Shown: positions 50,723 to 60,463, numbered from the stretch's first letter. The stretch: DNA of 64,000 nt from Streptococcus suis (GCF_024509555.1 NZ_JAMWEL010000002.1:118059-182058); one strand, 5' to 3'. Made by a program: numbers and translations. Notes: a model not told the origin generated them from the sequence alone.

Positions 50723-52612
50723 TTATTTTGCAACTTTCAAGAAGTCCGTACCGTGAGCGGTTGTTCCCTCAGCAAGTGGTGAAACTTCTGAGAAGTCTGC
50801 TGTGTTTGTCACGATAATCATAGTTGTATCATCAAGACCTGCTTCAGCAATCTTAGCTGCGTCGAATTTAGCAATCGGTGTACCTGCGGCAACTTTGTCA
50901 CCAGCTGCAACCAATTTTTCAAATCCGTTACCGTTCATTGACACTGTGTCAATACCAATGTGGATCAAGATTTCTGCACCAGAAGCTGTTTTCAAACCAT
51001 ATGCATGACCTGTTTCAAAAGCGATTGTTACTTCTGCATCTGCTGGTGCGTAAACAACACCCTCAGTTGGTTTAACTGCCAAACCTTTACCCATAGCTCC
51101 AGAAGAGAAGACTGGGTCATTAACATTTTCAAGGGCAACTACGTCACCTGAAAGTGGAGAAACAAGAGTTTCTTCAGAAAGCAAAGCTGTTGTAGCTTCA
51201 TTTGCTAGAGCCGCTGTTTCCTTTGCAACTGCAGAAGATTTACCAGCAACTGGCTCTTCATCTTCAAATCCGAAGAGGTAAGTCAAAGCAAAACCAAGAG
51301 CGAATGATACAGCTACCATAAGGATGTATGGAAGAATTTGACCATTACCTGCATAAAGTGTCAAACCTGGGATGATAGTAACACCCATACCTGTACCAGC
51401 AAGACCAAGAAGAGATGCTACAGCACCACCGATGGCACCAGCAATCAATGAAAGAAGGAATGGTTTGCGGAAACGCAAGTTCACACCGAAGATAGCTGGC
51501 TCAGTAATACCGAGGAAGGCAGAAAGAGCTGCTGGGAAAGCAAGAGCTTTCAATTTAGGATTTTTGGTTTTCACACCAACCGCTACTGTAGCAGCACCTT
51601 GTGCTGTCATAGCTGCAGTGATGATAGCGTTGAATGGGTTAGCACCAGTGTTTGCTACCAATTGAGCTTCCAAGAAGTTGAAGATATGGTGAACACCTGA
51701 TACAACGATAACTTGGTGAACACCACCGATAAGGAGACCACCAAGACCCATTGGCAAGTTCAAAATAGCTTGTGTACCAGCTAAGATGTAGTTTTCAACC
51801 ACGTGGAAGACTGGACCAATGACAAACAAGCCAAGAATAGACATTACAAACAAGGTCACGAATGGTGTTACCAAGAGGTCCAGAACTTCTGGAACAACCT
51901 TGCGGACAGCTTTTTCAAATTTAGCACCAATCAAACCGATGATGAAGGCTGGCAATACTGAACCTTGCAAACCTACAACTGGGATGAAACCGAAGAAGAT
52001 AGTTGGTTTCACATCGCCACCTGATGCTACAACCCAAGCGTTTGGCAATTGACCCGCAATGAGCATCATACCAAGAACGATACCGATTGTTTGGTTACCA
52101 CCGAATACACGGAAGGTTGACCATACTACCAAGGCTGGCAATACGATGAATGCTGTATCTGTCAAGATTTGTGAGTAAACGTTCAAATCTTCTGGAAGAG
52201 TATAACCAAGAGCTCCAAGAAGACCGCGAAGACCCATGAAAAGACCAGTTGCTACGATAGCAGGAATGATTGGAACGAATACGTCACCGAAGGTACGGAT
52301 TGCACGTTGGAAAGCATTACCTTGTTTCGCAGCTTCCGCTTTTTGCTCACCAGTAGTCGCTGTTGGCAAACCAAGGGCAACGACTTCATCGTAGATTTTG
52401 TTTACTGTACCAGTACCAAAGATGATTTGGTATTGACCAGAGTTAAAGAAAGCACCTTGTACTTTTTCGATGTCTTCGACTGTATCCTTGTCGATTTTTC
52501 CTTCATCAACAACCATGACACGAAGGCGAGTCGCACAGTGGGCAACACTACGTACGTTCTCACGTCCGCCAAGGGCGTCAATGACTTTTTTTGCAATTTC
52601 TGTATTGTTCAT
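50723..52612 (-). CDS. scrA: Sucrose PTS EIIBCA component
   Basis: 629 residues. Imports sucrose and makes sucrose-6-phosphate. EIIB domain first (phospho-cysteine 26 in SVAHCATRLR), then the membrane EIIC domain (about 105-455), then EIIA with phospho-histidine in ILIHIGIDT near residue 545. The order B-C-A is standard for streptococcal ScrA. Neighbours scrB and scrR identify the sugar. Confidence 0.95.
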   Translation of the reverse strand: MNNTEIAKKVIDALGGRENVRSVAHCATRLRVMVVDEGKIDKDTVEDIEKVQGAFFNSGQYQIIFGTGTVNKIYDEVVALGLPTATTGEQKAEAAKQGNAFQRAIRTFGDVFVPIIPAIVATGLFMGLRGLLGALGYTLPEDLNVYSQILTDTAFIVLPALVVWSTFRVFGGNQTIGIVLGMMLIAGQLPNAWVVASGGDVKPTIFFGFIPVVGLQGSVLPAFIIGLIGAKFEKAVRKVVPEVLDLLVTPFVTLFVMSILGLFVIGPVFHVVENYILAGTQAILNLPMGLGGLLIGGVHQVIVVSGVHHIFNFLEAQLVANTGANPFNAIITAAMTAQGAATVAVGVKTKNPKLKALAFPAALSAFLGITEPAIFGVNLRFRKPFLLSLIAGAIGGAVASLLGLAGTGMGVTIIPGLTLYAGNGQILPYILMVAVSFALGFALTYLFGFEDEEPVAGKSSAVAKETAALANEATTALLSEETLVSPLSGDVVALENVNDPVFSSGAMGKGLAVKPTEGVVYAPADAEVTIAFETGHAYGLKTASGAEILIHIGIDTVSMNGNGFEKLVAAGDKVAAGTPIAKFDAAKIAEAGLDDTTMIIVTNTADFSEVSPLAEGTTAHGTDFLKVAK

Positions 52613-52649
52613 CTTGCAAAAATCTCCTTTTTGTATATTTTTTTATTAT

Positions 52650-52663
52650 TGAAAGTGTTTTCA
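52650..52663. promoter_or_regulatory. cre-like site near scrA start
   Basis: TGAAAGTGTTTTCA, a palindrome matching cre except C to T at one core position. It is downstream of the scrA -10, so CcpA binding would block elongation. Confidence 0.6.
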
Positions 52664-52679
52664 CTCTTTCGATGTTTTT

Positions 52680-52718
52680 ATTATATATGGTTTTTACGAA
52701 TATGTCAAACGTTTTGCA
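52680..52718 (-). promoter_or_regulatory. scrA promoter with ScrR-type operator
   Basis: Leftward TTGACA (52703-52708) and TATAAT (52680-52685), 17-nt spacer. The LacI-type operator TGTCAAACGTTTTGCA (52703-52718) covers the -35. Confidence 0.8.
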
Positions 52719-52755
52719 GATTTTTTTAAAAAATTCCAAGAATCACAGTAAAAAC

Positions 52756-52787
52756 TTGATTTTTTTCAAGAAAACGTTTACTATATT
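52756..52787 (+). promoter_or_regulatory. scrB promoter region with second LacI-type operator
   Basis: TTGATT at 52756-52761, TATATT at 52782-52787 (spacing long at 20 nt). AAGAAAACGTTTACTA (around 52768-52783) is a half-matching operator sharing AAACGTTT with the scrA one. ScrR could loop between the two sites. Confidence 0.6.
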
Positions 52788-52820
52788 AATTGAAATATTA
52801 GATAAAAAATTGGAGATAGT

Positions 52821-54275
52821 ATGGCCTTTACTACTGAAGAACGTTACAGAGCTTATGCTGACTGGACGCCAGAATACATTGAAAAAATCAAAAAGAATAC
52901 AGAGAGTTCCCCTTGGAGAACCAACTTCCACATTGAAACACCGCACGGTCTTTTGAATGACCCGAATGGATTTTCATATTTTAATGGAAAATGGACCCTC
53001 TTTTATCAATACTTCCCATTTGGTGCTGCACATGGACTTAAGTCTTGGGTTCATACAGAATCAACTGATTTAGTTCACTTTGAAGAAACGGGAACAGTTG
53101 TTTATCCGGATACACCACTGGATAGCCACGGTGCCTACTCTGGTTCTGCTATGGAATTCGGCGATAAACTCTTCTTGTTCTATACAGGAAATGTTCGCGA
53201 TGAAAACTGGGTTCGCCATCCTTACCAAATTGGTGCCTTGATGGACAAGGATGGTCAGATTGAAAAGATTGATAAAATCTTGATTGACCAACCAGAAGAT
53301 ACAACAGACCACTTCCGCGATCCACAAATCTTCAACTACAAGGGACAATATTACGCCATCGTTGGTGGACAAAACTTAGACAAGAAAGGTATTGTGAAGC
53401 TCTATAAGGCTGAAAACAATGACTACCTCAACTGGACCTTGGTTGGTGACCTGGATTTTGCCAATGATATGACTGCCTACATGATGGAATGTCCAAATAT
53501 CGCCTTTGTCGGTGAGCAACCAATTCTTCTTTATTGCCCTCAAGGTTTGGATAAAGAAGTCTTGGACTATGGTAACATCTATCCAAATATGTACAAGATT
53601 GGTCAGAGTTTCGATCCCGAAACAGCAACTATTGTAGAGCCTAGCGAACTCATCAATCTGGACTATGGTTTCGAGTGCTACGCAACTCAGGCCTTCAACG
53701 CTCCTGATGGTCGCACTTTATCAGTCAGCTGGTTGGCCCTTCCTGATGTAGAATACCCAACTGATGCTTATGATTATCAAGGTTGCTTGTCTTTGGTCAA
53801 AGAATTATCTATCAAGGACGGCAAACTTTACCAGTACCCTGTTGAAGCCATCACAAGCCTTCGTCAAGAATCTCAGCCATTTTCAAACCAAAGCGAAACC
53901 AACAATGTTTATGAATTGGAACTTGACTTCGCAGCTGGAACCAAACATGAACTTGTACTTTTCGCAAATGAAGAAAACAAAGGTCTAGTCTTGACTGTTG
54001 ATACAGAAAATGGACAGATTACGCTAGACCGCAAACATTGTGGTCAGCCATTTGCTCTTGATTTTGGTACAGGTCGCGCTTGTGATATTGAGCCTGGAGC
54101 GCTTACTGCCAACATTTTCATCGACAAATCTGTCTTTGAAATTTTCATCAATAAAGGAGAAAAAGTATTTTCTGGACGTGTCTTCCCTGATGCAGATCAA
54201 AATGGAATTGCCATTACTGCCGGAAGCCCTGCTGGAACTTACTATCATTTAGATTATGGTCGCAAAACTAACTGA
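52821..54275 (+). CDS. scrB: Sucrose-6-phosphate hydrolase
   Basis: 484 residues. Glycoside hydrolase family 32: nucleophile aspartate in LLNDPNGFSYF, RDP motif in HFRDPQIF, acid/base glutamate in MMECPNIA; C-terminal beta-sandwich after about residue 350. Cytoplasmic, no signal peptide. Divergent from scrA and overlapping scrR by 20 nt. Confidence 0.96.
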   Translation: MAFTTEERYRAYADWTPEYIEKIKKNTESSPWRTNFHIETPHGLLNDPNGFSYFNGKWTLFYQYFPFGAAHGLKSWVHTESTDLVHFEETGTVVYPDTPLDSHGAYSGSAMEFGDKLFLFYTGNVRDENWVRHPYQIGALMDKDGQIEKIDKILIDQPEDTTDHFRDPQIFNYKGQYYAIVGGQNLDKKGIVKLYKAENNDYLNWTLVGDLDFANDMTAYMMECPNIAFVGEQPILLYCPQGLDKEVLDYGNIYPNMYKIGQSFDPETATIVEPSELINLDYGFECYATQAFNAPDGRTLSVSWLALPDVEYPTDAYDYQGCLSLVKELSIKDGKLYQYPVEAITSLRQESQPFSNQSETNNVYELELDFAAGTKHELVLFANEENKGLVLTVDTENGQITLDRKHCGQPFALDFGTGRACDIEPGALTANIFIDKSVFEIFINKGEKVFSGRVFPDADQNGIAITAGSPAGTYYHLDYGRKTN

Positions 54276-55221
54276 TGTCGCTCAGCTAGCTGGAGTTAGC
54301 CCGACAACGGTTTCTCGCGTTATCAATAAAAAAGGCTATTTATCGGAAAAAACGGTCCGCAAAGTTGAGGAAGCTATGCGAGAGCTGGGTTATAAGCCTA
54401 ATAATTTAGCACGAAGCCTACAAGGCAAGTCTGCCAAGTTGGTTGGCTTGATTTTCCCAACTATCAATAATATCTTTTATGCCGAATTGATCAGTCATCT
54501 CGAAAGCCAGCTCTTCAACCGAGGTTATAAAACCATTATTTGCAATAGCCAGCACGAATCCGATAAGGAAAGAGAATATCTGGAAATGTTGGCAGCCAAC
54601 CAGGTAGATGGCATTATCTCTGGTAGCCACAACTTAGGTATTAAAGATTATGACCGTGTCTCTGCTCCTATCATCGCCTTCGACCGCAATTTATCACCGT
54701 CGATCCCTGTCGTTTCATCTGACAACCATGCTGGCGGTGTACTTGCTGCCAAAACATTAAAAAAGGCTGGTTGCCAGCGACCTATTATGATTTCTGGTAA
54801 TGACGATTCAAATTCCCCAACTGGGCTACGGCAATTAGGATTTCTCTCCATCCTACCAGATACGATAGTCTACCACGTTTCCAGTGATTTCTCTCCTGTT
54901 AGAAAAGAAATGGAAATTCGTACTATTTTTGAAAAACATCAACCAGATGGTATTTTCGTGTCAGGTGATGCTACTGCTATGTTGGTCTGGAATGTGGCAC
55001 GTTCACTCAATCTGTCCATTCCACAGGAGCTAAAACTCATCGGCTATGATGGAACCCACTTTATTGAAAACTACTATCCTCAACTGACAACGATTAAGCA
55101 ACCCCTAGATGATATTGCAAAACTAATGGTTGATTTATTGATTGATAAAATTGAAGGTCAGGAATTAAGCAAACACAACTATATCCTCCCAGTTTCCCTA
55201 CTTGCAGGGGCTAGTATATAA
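54256..55221 (+). CDS. scrR: LacI-family sucrose operon repressor
   Basis: 321 residues. N-terminal helix-turn-helix LTDVAQLAGVSPTTVSRVIN plus hinge PNNLARSLQGKS; sugar-binding domain follows. Its start lies inside the end of scrB in another frame, so it is expressed with scrB and can limit its own operon. Confidence 0.95.
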   Translation: MVAKLTDVAQLAGVSPTTVSRVINKKGYLSEKTVRKVEEAMRELGYKPNNLARSLQGKSAKLVGLIFPTINNIFYAELISHLESQLFNRGYKTIICNSQHESDKEREYLEMLAANQVDGIISGSHNLGIKDYDRVSAPIIAFDRNLSPSIPVVSSDNHAGGVLAAKTLKKAGCQRPIMISGNDDSNSPTGLRQLGFLSILPDTIVYHVSSDFSPVRKEMEIRTIFEKHQPDGIFVSGDATAMLVWNVARSLNLSIPQELKLIGYDGTHFIENYYPQLTTIKQPLDDIAKLMVDLLIDKIEGQELSKHNYILPVSLLAGASI

Positions 55222-55224
55222 AAT

Positions 55225-55260
55225 GAAACTGTACCTGATACCAATCTGGTACAGTTTTTT
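55225..55260 (+). terminator. scrBR terminator
   Basis: AACTGTACC/GGTACAGTT stem followed by TTTTTT. Confidence 0.85.
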
Positions 55261-55287
55261 GTTGGTCAAAAATAAAAAAAGAAACCA

Positions 55288-55707
55288 TTAGGCTTCTTCT
55301 TTTACAAATTTACTCAAAACACCATTGATAAATTTGGCTGAGGATTCATCTGAGAATTCTTTGGCTAGTTCGATGGCCTCATTGACAGCTACGCGGTCTG
55401 GTGTTTCTTGGAAATATTGAATTTCAAATAAGCCCAAACGCATGATATTTTTATCAATTAATGTCAATCGGTCCAAAGTCCAACCTGCTTTTAATCGGCT
55501 AGACAATTCCTTGTCCAAGTCCTCACGATAATCCGCCACACCATTAACAAGATTGAGGAGGAAAAGCGGAATTTCAACTCCTTCTTGTTCATCCTCTCTG
55601 TCATACAGATAAGAAAACTGAGCCGCCTGAACAGGTTCTTGACCGAATTCGAGTGATACGATTGCCTGCAAAGCACACTTACGCAAGGCATGTCTATTAT
55701 TCTTCAT
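55288..55707 (-). CDS. nusB: Transcription antitermination factor NusB
   Basis: 139 residues, all helical. RHALRKCALQAIVSLEFG at the start, LIDKNIMRLGLFEIQY and VAVNEAIELAKEFSDESSAKFINGVL near the end are the NusB pattern. Acts in rRNA antitermination with NusE. ATG 55707 lies in the last codons of the Gls24 gene. Confidence 0.95.
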   Translation of the reverse strand: MKNNRHALRKCALQAIVSLEFGQEPVQAAQFSYLYDREDEQEGVEIPLFLLNLVNGVADYREDLDKELSSRLKAGWTLDRLTLIDKNIMRLGLFEIQYFQETPDRVAVNEAIELAKEFSDESSAKFINGVLSKFVKEEA

Positions 55708-56089
55708 CAAGGAAATCCTCTCCGAATAAATCTTTCAAGGCAGGTTTTGGTGTTTTATCTGGAACAATGCCATTGACATGAATATTGACAGCATTCACTT
55801 CAACTTCAGCATAGTTAAAAATGGCTGTTTTAACTGCACGTTGAATATCCATAGATACAGCTGGTACATTGACTCCGTACTCTAGGTAAACATGGATATC
55901 AGCAGTAACCTTACCCTCTTCATCTGTTTGAAGATAAACACCTTTATTCAAGGATGTTTTTGACCAAGTATCTGCAACTCGCTTGTTGTGAAGAGAATGT
56001 ACTCCTTCGACTTTGGCTGCTGCAATACCTGTAATCACTTCAAGAACGCGTGGTGCAATGACAATGTCACCTTGGTATTCTGTTGTCAT
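55697..56089 (-). CDS. Asp23/Gls24 family envelope stress protein
   Basis: 130 residues. GDIVIAPRVLEVITGIAAAKVEGVHSL and VHVYLEYGVNVPAVSMDIQ-like stretches mark the Asp23/Gls24 (YqhY) family. In Firmicutes YqhY next to efp and nusB is linked to control of acetyl-CoA carboxylase; whether that holds here is unproven. 26 nt after efp. Confidence 0.93.
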   Translation of the reverse strand: MTTEYQGDIVIAPRVLEVITGIAAAKVEGVHSLHNKRVADTWSKTSLNKGVYLQTDEEGKVTADIHVYLEYGVNVPAVSMDIQRAVKTAIFNYAEVEVNAVNIHVNGIVPDKTPKPALKDLFGEDFLDEE

Positions 56090-56115
56090 AAGCTCTCCTT
56101 TCTAGGAGGAAACCA

Positions 56116-56673
56116 TTAAGCACGTGATACGTAAGTTCCCTCTGCTGTGTTGATAACCAGTTTTTGACCTGCTTCGATGAAGTCCGGTACGTTGACCACC
56201 AAACCTGTTTCCATGGTAGCTGGCTTACCTGAACCAGTTACAGTTGCACCTTTGATAGATGGTTGTGTTTCTGCTACAACCAATTCAACAGTTGTTGGTA
56301 CAGTTACACCAATCACCTCTGTTCCGTAGAACTGGATTTTCACGTCAGAGTTTTCCAAGATGTAGAGCAATTCTTCTTTGATAGTTGCAACTGGGATTTC
56401 ATACTGGTCGTATGTCTCAGTATTCATAAAGAAAGCTGTATCATCCATTTGGTAAAGGTATTGTGCTGGAACAGTTTCGATAATAGCTTGTTCAAATTTT
56501 TCATCTGGACGATAAGTTGTATCGAAAGTTGAACCTGTACGCACATCACGTAATTTCATACGCATGATGGTGTTCCCCTTACCTGGCTTGTGGTGGCTAG
56601 CTTCCAAAACCTTAATCAATTTACCTTCTGCTTCGAAGGTCATACCTGCTCTAAGTTTACTTGCTTCAATCAT
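56116..56673 (-). CDS. efp: Elongation factor P
   Basis: 185 residues. Relieves ribosomes stalled at polyproline. Domain I has [10 protein letters not shown] with the tip lysine; domain II/III ends with [26 protein letters not shown]. Preceded by 64 nt after pepQ. Confidence 0.97.
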   Translation of the reverse strand: MIEASKLRAGMTFEAEGKLIKVLEASHHKPGKGNTIMRMKLRDVRTGSTFDTTYRPDEKFEQAIIETVPAQYLYQMDDTAFFMNTETYDQYEIPVATIKEELLYILENSDVKIQFYGTEVIGVTVPTTVELVVAETQPSIKGATVTGSGKPATMETGLVVNVPDFIEAGQKLVINTAEGTYVSRA

Positions 56674-56737
56674 TGTATTGAATACCTCTTCAAAATTTTA
56701 TTTATTCGTTTTATTTTACCATAAACTGTCAAATTTC

Positions 56738-57799
56738 TCAAATGACAATCAATTCTTTTGGAGCTAAGGTCAAGACTTCGCAACCTGTTTCCGTAATCAA
56801 GAGGTCATCTTCGATACGGACACCATATTTGTCATCCAAATAGATACCAGGCTCATCCGTCAAGACCATACCAACCTTGATTGGCTCGTCAGATTTTCCA
56901 AAGTAAGGATATTCGTGAATGTCCAAACCAATCCCGTGCCCAATCCCGTGCGTGAAATTGGCACCATAACCCGCCGAATTGATGATTTCACGAGGAATAG
57001 CATCAAATTCGCGGTAGGTGACACCTTCCTTGGCCTGCTCAATCAAGGCCTTGTTGGCACGCAAAACCACATCGTAAATCTCACGTTCTTGGTCTGTCAC
57101 ATGACCGATATGAATGGTACGCGTCATATCGCTGACATAATGTTGGTAGTAGCAGCCAAAGTCCAAAGTCAGCGTTTCACCCGTTTGGATAACTTTTTCT
57201 GAAGCTCTTCCATGGGGCATGGCAGAGCGGTAGCCAGATGCCACGATAAACTCAAATGATGCCCCTTCGGCACCTAGTTGGCGCATGCGATGGTCAAGGA
57301 AATGATTGACATCCATCTCAGTCGTCTGACCTGGCTTGATAAAGTCAAGAACATCAATGAAGGCCTGATCCGAAATCTGACATGCACGGCGAATGGTCGC
57401 AATTTCTTTCTCATCCTTAATCATACGCAAGTCTTCGATAAAGTTTGACATGGCAACCAGTTGATAACCCTCAAAAATGCTGGTCAGACTTTGATAGAAA
57501 CCATAGGTTACCTGGCTATCAAAACCAATTTTTTCAAGTCCATCTTCCTTTATCACTTTTGCAATCTCTTCAAGGGCAAAACGGCTCTCGATAATATCAA
57601 AACCATTAACTGATGCCTTAGCTATCAAGGTATAACGCGAATCCGTCACAAACAAGCGACGATTGCCACTGATGAAGACAGTCGCCTCGGTCCCCCAAAA
57701 TCCAGTTAAGTAGTAAATATTGTTCTGTCCCGTTACCAAAATTCCATCTACATCCGATTGGGCTAATTTTGCTTCAAATTTTTCAAGTCGTTTTTGCAT
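56738..57799 (-). CDS. pepQ: Xaa-Pro peptidase (M24 family)
   Basis: 353 residues. Creatinase N-domain (NIYYLTGFWGTEATVF), then pita-bread catalytic domain with metal ligands in LDFGCYYQHYVSDMTR, HGIGHGIGLDIHE, DEPGIY and GVRIEDD. Cleaves Xaa-Pro bonds in the cytoplasm; PepQ versus aminopeptidase P cannot be told with certainty. RBS GGAGG 7 nt upstream. Confidence 0.92.
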   Translation of the reverse strand: MQKRLEKFEAKLAQSDVDGILVTGQNNIYYLTGFWGTEATVFISGNRRLFVTDSRYTLIAKASVNGFDIIESRFALEEIAKVIKEDGLEKIGFDSQVTYGFYQSLTSIFEGYQLVAMSNFIEDLRMIKDEKEIATIRRACQISDQAFIDVLDFIKPGQTTEMDVNHFLDHRMRQLGAEGASFEFIVASGYRSAMPHGRASEKVIQTGETLTLDFGCYYQHYVSDMTRTIHIGHVTDQEREIYDVVLRANKALIEQAKEGVTYREFDAIPREIINSAGYGANFTHGIGHGIGLDIHEYPYFGKSDEPIKVGMVLTDEPGIYLDDKYGVRIEDDLLITETGCEVLTLAPKELIVI

Positions 57800-57882
57800 C
57801 CTGTTCCTCCAATGATTTTTTAACTATTATAGCAGAAAATTATCAATAAGAAAAACTACTGCCAAAAGACAGTAGTTCTATT

Positions 57883-58728
57883 TTAACGAGAACGCAGTTC
57901 AACAGGTTCTAAGTAGATTAATTGACCTTTTTTCTCAGCATTGATAATCCGAGCTTTAATGTGTAAATTTGTCCCTGTAGAAACTGTATCAGTTTCATCT
58001 ACAAACTTCAATTCATGGAAAGCAAGATTCTCAAACGCCATCATTCCTACATAATTCCCTTCTTCCCAATCACCCACATTGAGCAGAAAATCAAACCTAG
58101 TCTTATAGTTTTCATGAGAATGCATGTAAGCAACATGTCCATCAAATTCTACAATTTGTCCTTTATATTTTTCAACAAACTCTTGAGTTTTTGCCTCGTC
58201 AAAATTATTTAAAATATAGGCAAAATCTGGATTTTCTGGTGTGATTACCTGTGCTTGTGGATCTGTCTGACTAGTACTTGTTTCAGCACTTGTTTCAGCA
58301 CTTGTTCCTTGTTCAGAACTAGACGATGAATTCTCTAGGTTTGAACTACTCTCTTCGCTACTACTTGCTGAACTCTCCTCAGAACTATCATAATTTTTAA
58401 ACGTATGATAATGAATGGTTATAGGCGTATCCTTTTCAAACAAGTCCCCCTCCGAAAAACTAGCCGTCCCTTTTACTGTAATCTTTTCGATTTCCCCATC
58501 TTTAGTAAAAATTCCAAAGGTCAAATCTTCAATTTTTTGTGTTGATACATTTTCAAAACCAGCATCCTCTAATTGCTTTTGAACAGACTGATAGTCGGCC
58601 TCCTCAGGACTAGAACCAACTGGTATGGCAATTTTATTTGTATTTATTGGTTCGCTACTGCTACCACATGCTACTAAACTAAAGCTTGCAAAAAAGGCTA
58701 GACATAAAAACAAGAATTTCTTTAACAT
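57883..58728 (-). CDS. DUF4839-type lipoprotein
   Basis: 281 residues. Lipoprotein signal with lipobox LVAC (SLVACGSSSEP). Two recognisable parts: a PASTA-like region (VGSSPEEADYQSVQKQLEDAGFENV and on) and a C-terminal segment (FAYILNNFDEAKTQEFVEKYKGQIVEFDGHVAYM), joined by a Ser/Glu/Thr-rich tether (about 115-160). Family identification is from pattern only. Divergent from a small RHH gene. Confidence 0.75.
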   Translation of the reverse strand: MLKKFLFLCLAFFASFSLVACGSSSEPINTNKIAIPVGSSPEEADYQSVQKQLEDAGFENVSTQKIEDLTFGIFTKDGEIEKITVKGTASFSEGDLFEKDTPITIHYHTFKNYDSSEESSASSSEESSSNLENSSSSSEQGTSAETSAETSTSQTDPQAQVITPENPDFAYILNNFDEAKTQEFVEKYKGQIVEFDGHVAYMHSHENYKTRFDFLLNVGDWEEGNYVGMMAFENLAFHELKFVDETDTVSTGTNLHIKARIINAEKKGQLIYLEPVELRSR

Positions 58729-58783
58729 AATTGCTCCTTTATTTGTTGCTAGCTATATTTTACTATACTCTATTTATTTTTGC

Positions 58784-58811
58784 AATACATAGTGTATTAC
58801 AATTTGTAATA
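58784..58811. promoter_or_regulatory. Overlapping palindromes between the lipoprotein and RHH genes
   Basis: Perfect TATTACAATTTGTAATA (58795-58811) and AATACATAGTGTATT (58784-58798). The second overlaps the leftward -35 TTGCAA of the lipoprotein promoter (-10 TAAAAT, 17-nt spacer). A likely operator; the RHH protein is the natural candidate to bind it. Confidence 0.6.
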
Positions 58812-58859
58812 TTTCATATTAATTTATTTCGCTATACACTTGTTACAAGGAGCAAATAA

Positions 58860-59033
58860 ATGGCATTTAAATTAAAATCAGATAAAAAAGAAACAGAAAT
58901 CAAAACCATTCGATTTCCATCAGAGTTGGTAGATAGAATCGAGGAAGCAATCGTCAAAAAAGATGTCAGTTTCTCAAGCTTTGTCATTCAGGCCTGTGAT
59001 TATGCCTTGAAAAACATGGATAGAGAACAGTAA
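58860..59033 (+). CDS. Small ribbon-helix-helix protein
   Basis: 57 residues, below usual ORF cut-offs. Lysine-rich start (MAFKLKSDKKETEIKTI), then a beta strand TIRFPSELVD, then helices RIEEAIVKKDVSFSSFVIQACDYALKNM: the Arc/MetJ ribbon-helix-helix pattern of DNA-binding proteins. AGGAGC lies 7 nt before the ATG, and a terminator follows. Probably a transcriptional regulator; no toxin partner is adjacent. Function not assigned. Confidence 0.78.
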   Translation: MAFKLKSDKKETEIKTIRFPSELVDRIEEAIVKKDVSFSSFVIQACDYALKNMDREQ

Positions 59034-59058
59034 AAAAGAGCCGATGGCTCTTTTTTGT
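59034..59058. terminator. Bidirectional terminator
   Basis: AAAAGAGCC/GGCTCTTTT stem, 3-nt loop, flanked by A and T runs; shared by the RHH gene and pncA. Confidence 0.8.
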
Positions 59059-59065
59059 TTATTAT

Positions 59066-59614
59066 TTAAATAATCTCTGCACCAAGTACATGACGCAAAT
59101 GATTAAGGGCAAACTGATGACTCTCCTCCGTCAATGCAGCAATAGCAGAGGAAACAACCTCAATCCGATAGCCTTTATTATAGGCATCTATCGCTGTATG
59201 TAGGACACAGATATCAGACAAGACCCCTGTCAAGACCACCGTATCTACTCGTCGTTCTCTCAAACGAACATCCAAATCCGTTCCAGAAAAAGCTGAGTAA
59301 TGACGTTTATCCATCCAGTAGACATGGGCATGATCTTTATTTTCTTGGTAAAAATCTGCCAAAGGGCCGTATAGATCTCGCCCTTGCGTCCCCATGATAT
59401 TATGCGGTGGGAAGAGCTTGCTTTCAGGATGTAAATCATCCCCTTCTTCATGACCATCTATAGCAAAGACAATATAGTCCCCATTTTCAAATGCTTCTTT
59501 TGTCACTTGAGCAATCCGCTCCGCAATAGCTTGAGCTGGCTTTCCCGCAGTTAATTTGCCATTATCTGCAACAAAATCAACTGTATAATCAATCGAAATC
59601 AATGCTTTTGTCAT
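59066..59614 (-). CDS. pncA: Nicotinamidase / isochorismatase-family hydrolase
   Basis: 182 residues. Deamidates nicotinamide for NAD salvage. Asp-Lys-Cys triad: ALISIDYTVDF, WMDKRHYSAF, LTGVLSDICVLHTA. I start at ATG 59614, next to the codY stop (TAATATG), so it is likely coupled to codY; there is no strong ribosome site of its own, and a longer start inside codY cannot be excluded. Confidence 0.88.
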   Translation of the reverse strand: MTKALISIDYTVDFVADNGKLTAGKPAQAIAERIAQVTKEAFENGDYIVFAIDGHEEGDDLHPESKLFPPHNIMGTQGRDLYGPLADFYQENKDHAHVYWMDKRHYSAFSGTDLDVRLRERRVDTVVLTGVLSDICVLHTAIDAYNKGYRIEVVSSAIAALTEESHQFALNHLRHVLGAEII

Positions 59615-59615
59615 A

Positions 59616-60404
59616 TTAGTAATCACGTTTCTTAATCTCATCAAAAATAGCTGGAATAAGGACCTTCAAATAAGTTCCTTTCATCCCAAGCGAACGACTT
59701 TCAATAATCCCCGCACTTTCCAACTTACGTAGGGCATTGACAATGACCGAACGAGTAATACCAATACGATCTGCAATAACGGAAGCCGTCAATTGACCTT
59801 CGTTACCATTCAACTCACCCAAAATAGCCGCAACCGCCTTCATTTCGGAATAGGACAGGGTATTAACTGCCATATTGACCGCCGCACGACGACGAATATT
59901 TTTCTCATCTTCTTCCCGTTGGAAATTGAGCAACTGGATACCTACCACGGTAGAGGCAATTTCAACCAGAATCAAGTCTTCTTCATGGAATTGTTCCTCG
60001 TTACGCCAGATAATCAAGCTACCAAAACGAATCCCAGTCACATGGATAGGTGCGATAGTCGTTAAACCATTTGGATAGGTGGCACGAGATTCTACTGGAA
60101 TTGCTGTCAACTCGCTCTCAACAGGCAGATTCACTTGGGTATCATAGACCTGGGCAATAGCCTTTACATATTCTTCTGGATACTGCTTATTGATATAGAA
60201 CTCCTCAACCCTATCATTATTGGTCCTATAGTTCATGTGATAGCCTAAAATTTCACCCTCACTATTGATAATACAAGCATTGCAGTCAATAATATCAGAT
60301 AAATGTTCCGCAATAGCATTGTATGGCAATTCTTCTGCCAATTGCTCCTCTGAACGCTTCAAAATCGATGTAATGTCGCGTGTTTTTTCCAATAAACTTG
60401 TCAT
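59616..60404 (-). CDS. codY: GTP- and branched-chain-amino-acid-sensing repressor CodY
   Basis: 262 residues. N-terminal GAF domain (about 1-150) binds isoleucine/leucine/valine; the C-terminal winged helix contains [34 protein letters not shown], split here as DNA-contact region 200-240. Start has GAAGAGGAAG upstream. A CodY box lies 60 bp before the start. Confidence 0.97.
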   Translation of the reverse strand: MTSLLEKTRDITSILKRSEEQLAEELPYNAIAEHLSDIIDCNACIINSEGEILGYHMNYRTNNDRVEEFYINKQYPEEYVKAIAQVYDTQVNLPVESELTAIPVESRATYPNGLTTIAPIHVTGIRFGSLIIWRNEEQFHEEDLILVEIASTVVGIQLLNFQREEDEKNIRRRAAVNMAVNTLSYSEMKAVAAILGELNGNEGQLTASVIADRIGITRSVIVNALRKLESAGIIESRSLGMKGTYLKVLIPAIFDEIKKRDY

Positions 60405-60463
60405 AGCTTCCTCTTCTGTCTGTACTTGTTATCAGTATAACAAATTATAGGGATAATTTCAAT

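Noticed and set aside
58795..59033. RHH gene as antitoxin of a toxin-antitoxin pair
   Set aside because: No small toxin-like frame follows; a terminator comes immediately after the gene, and the next gene (pncA) is convergent.
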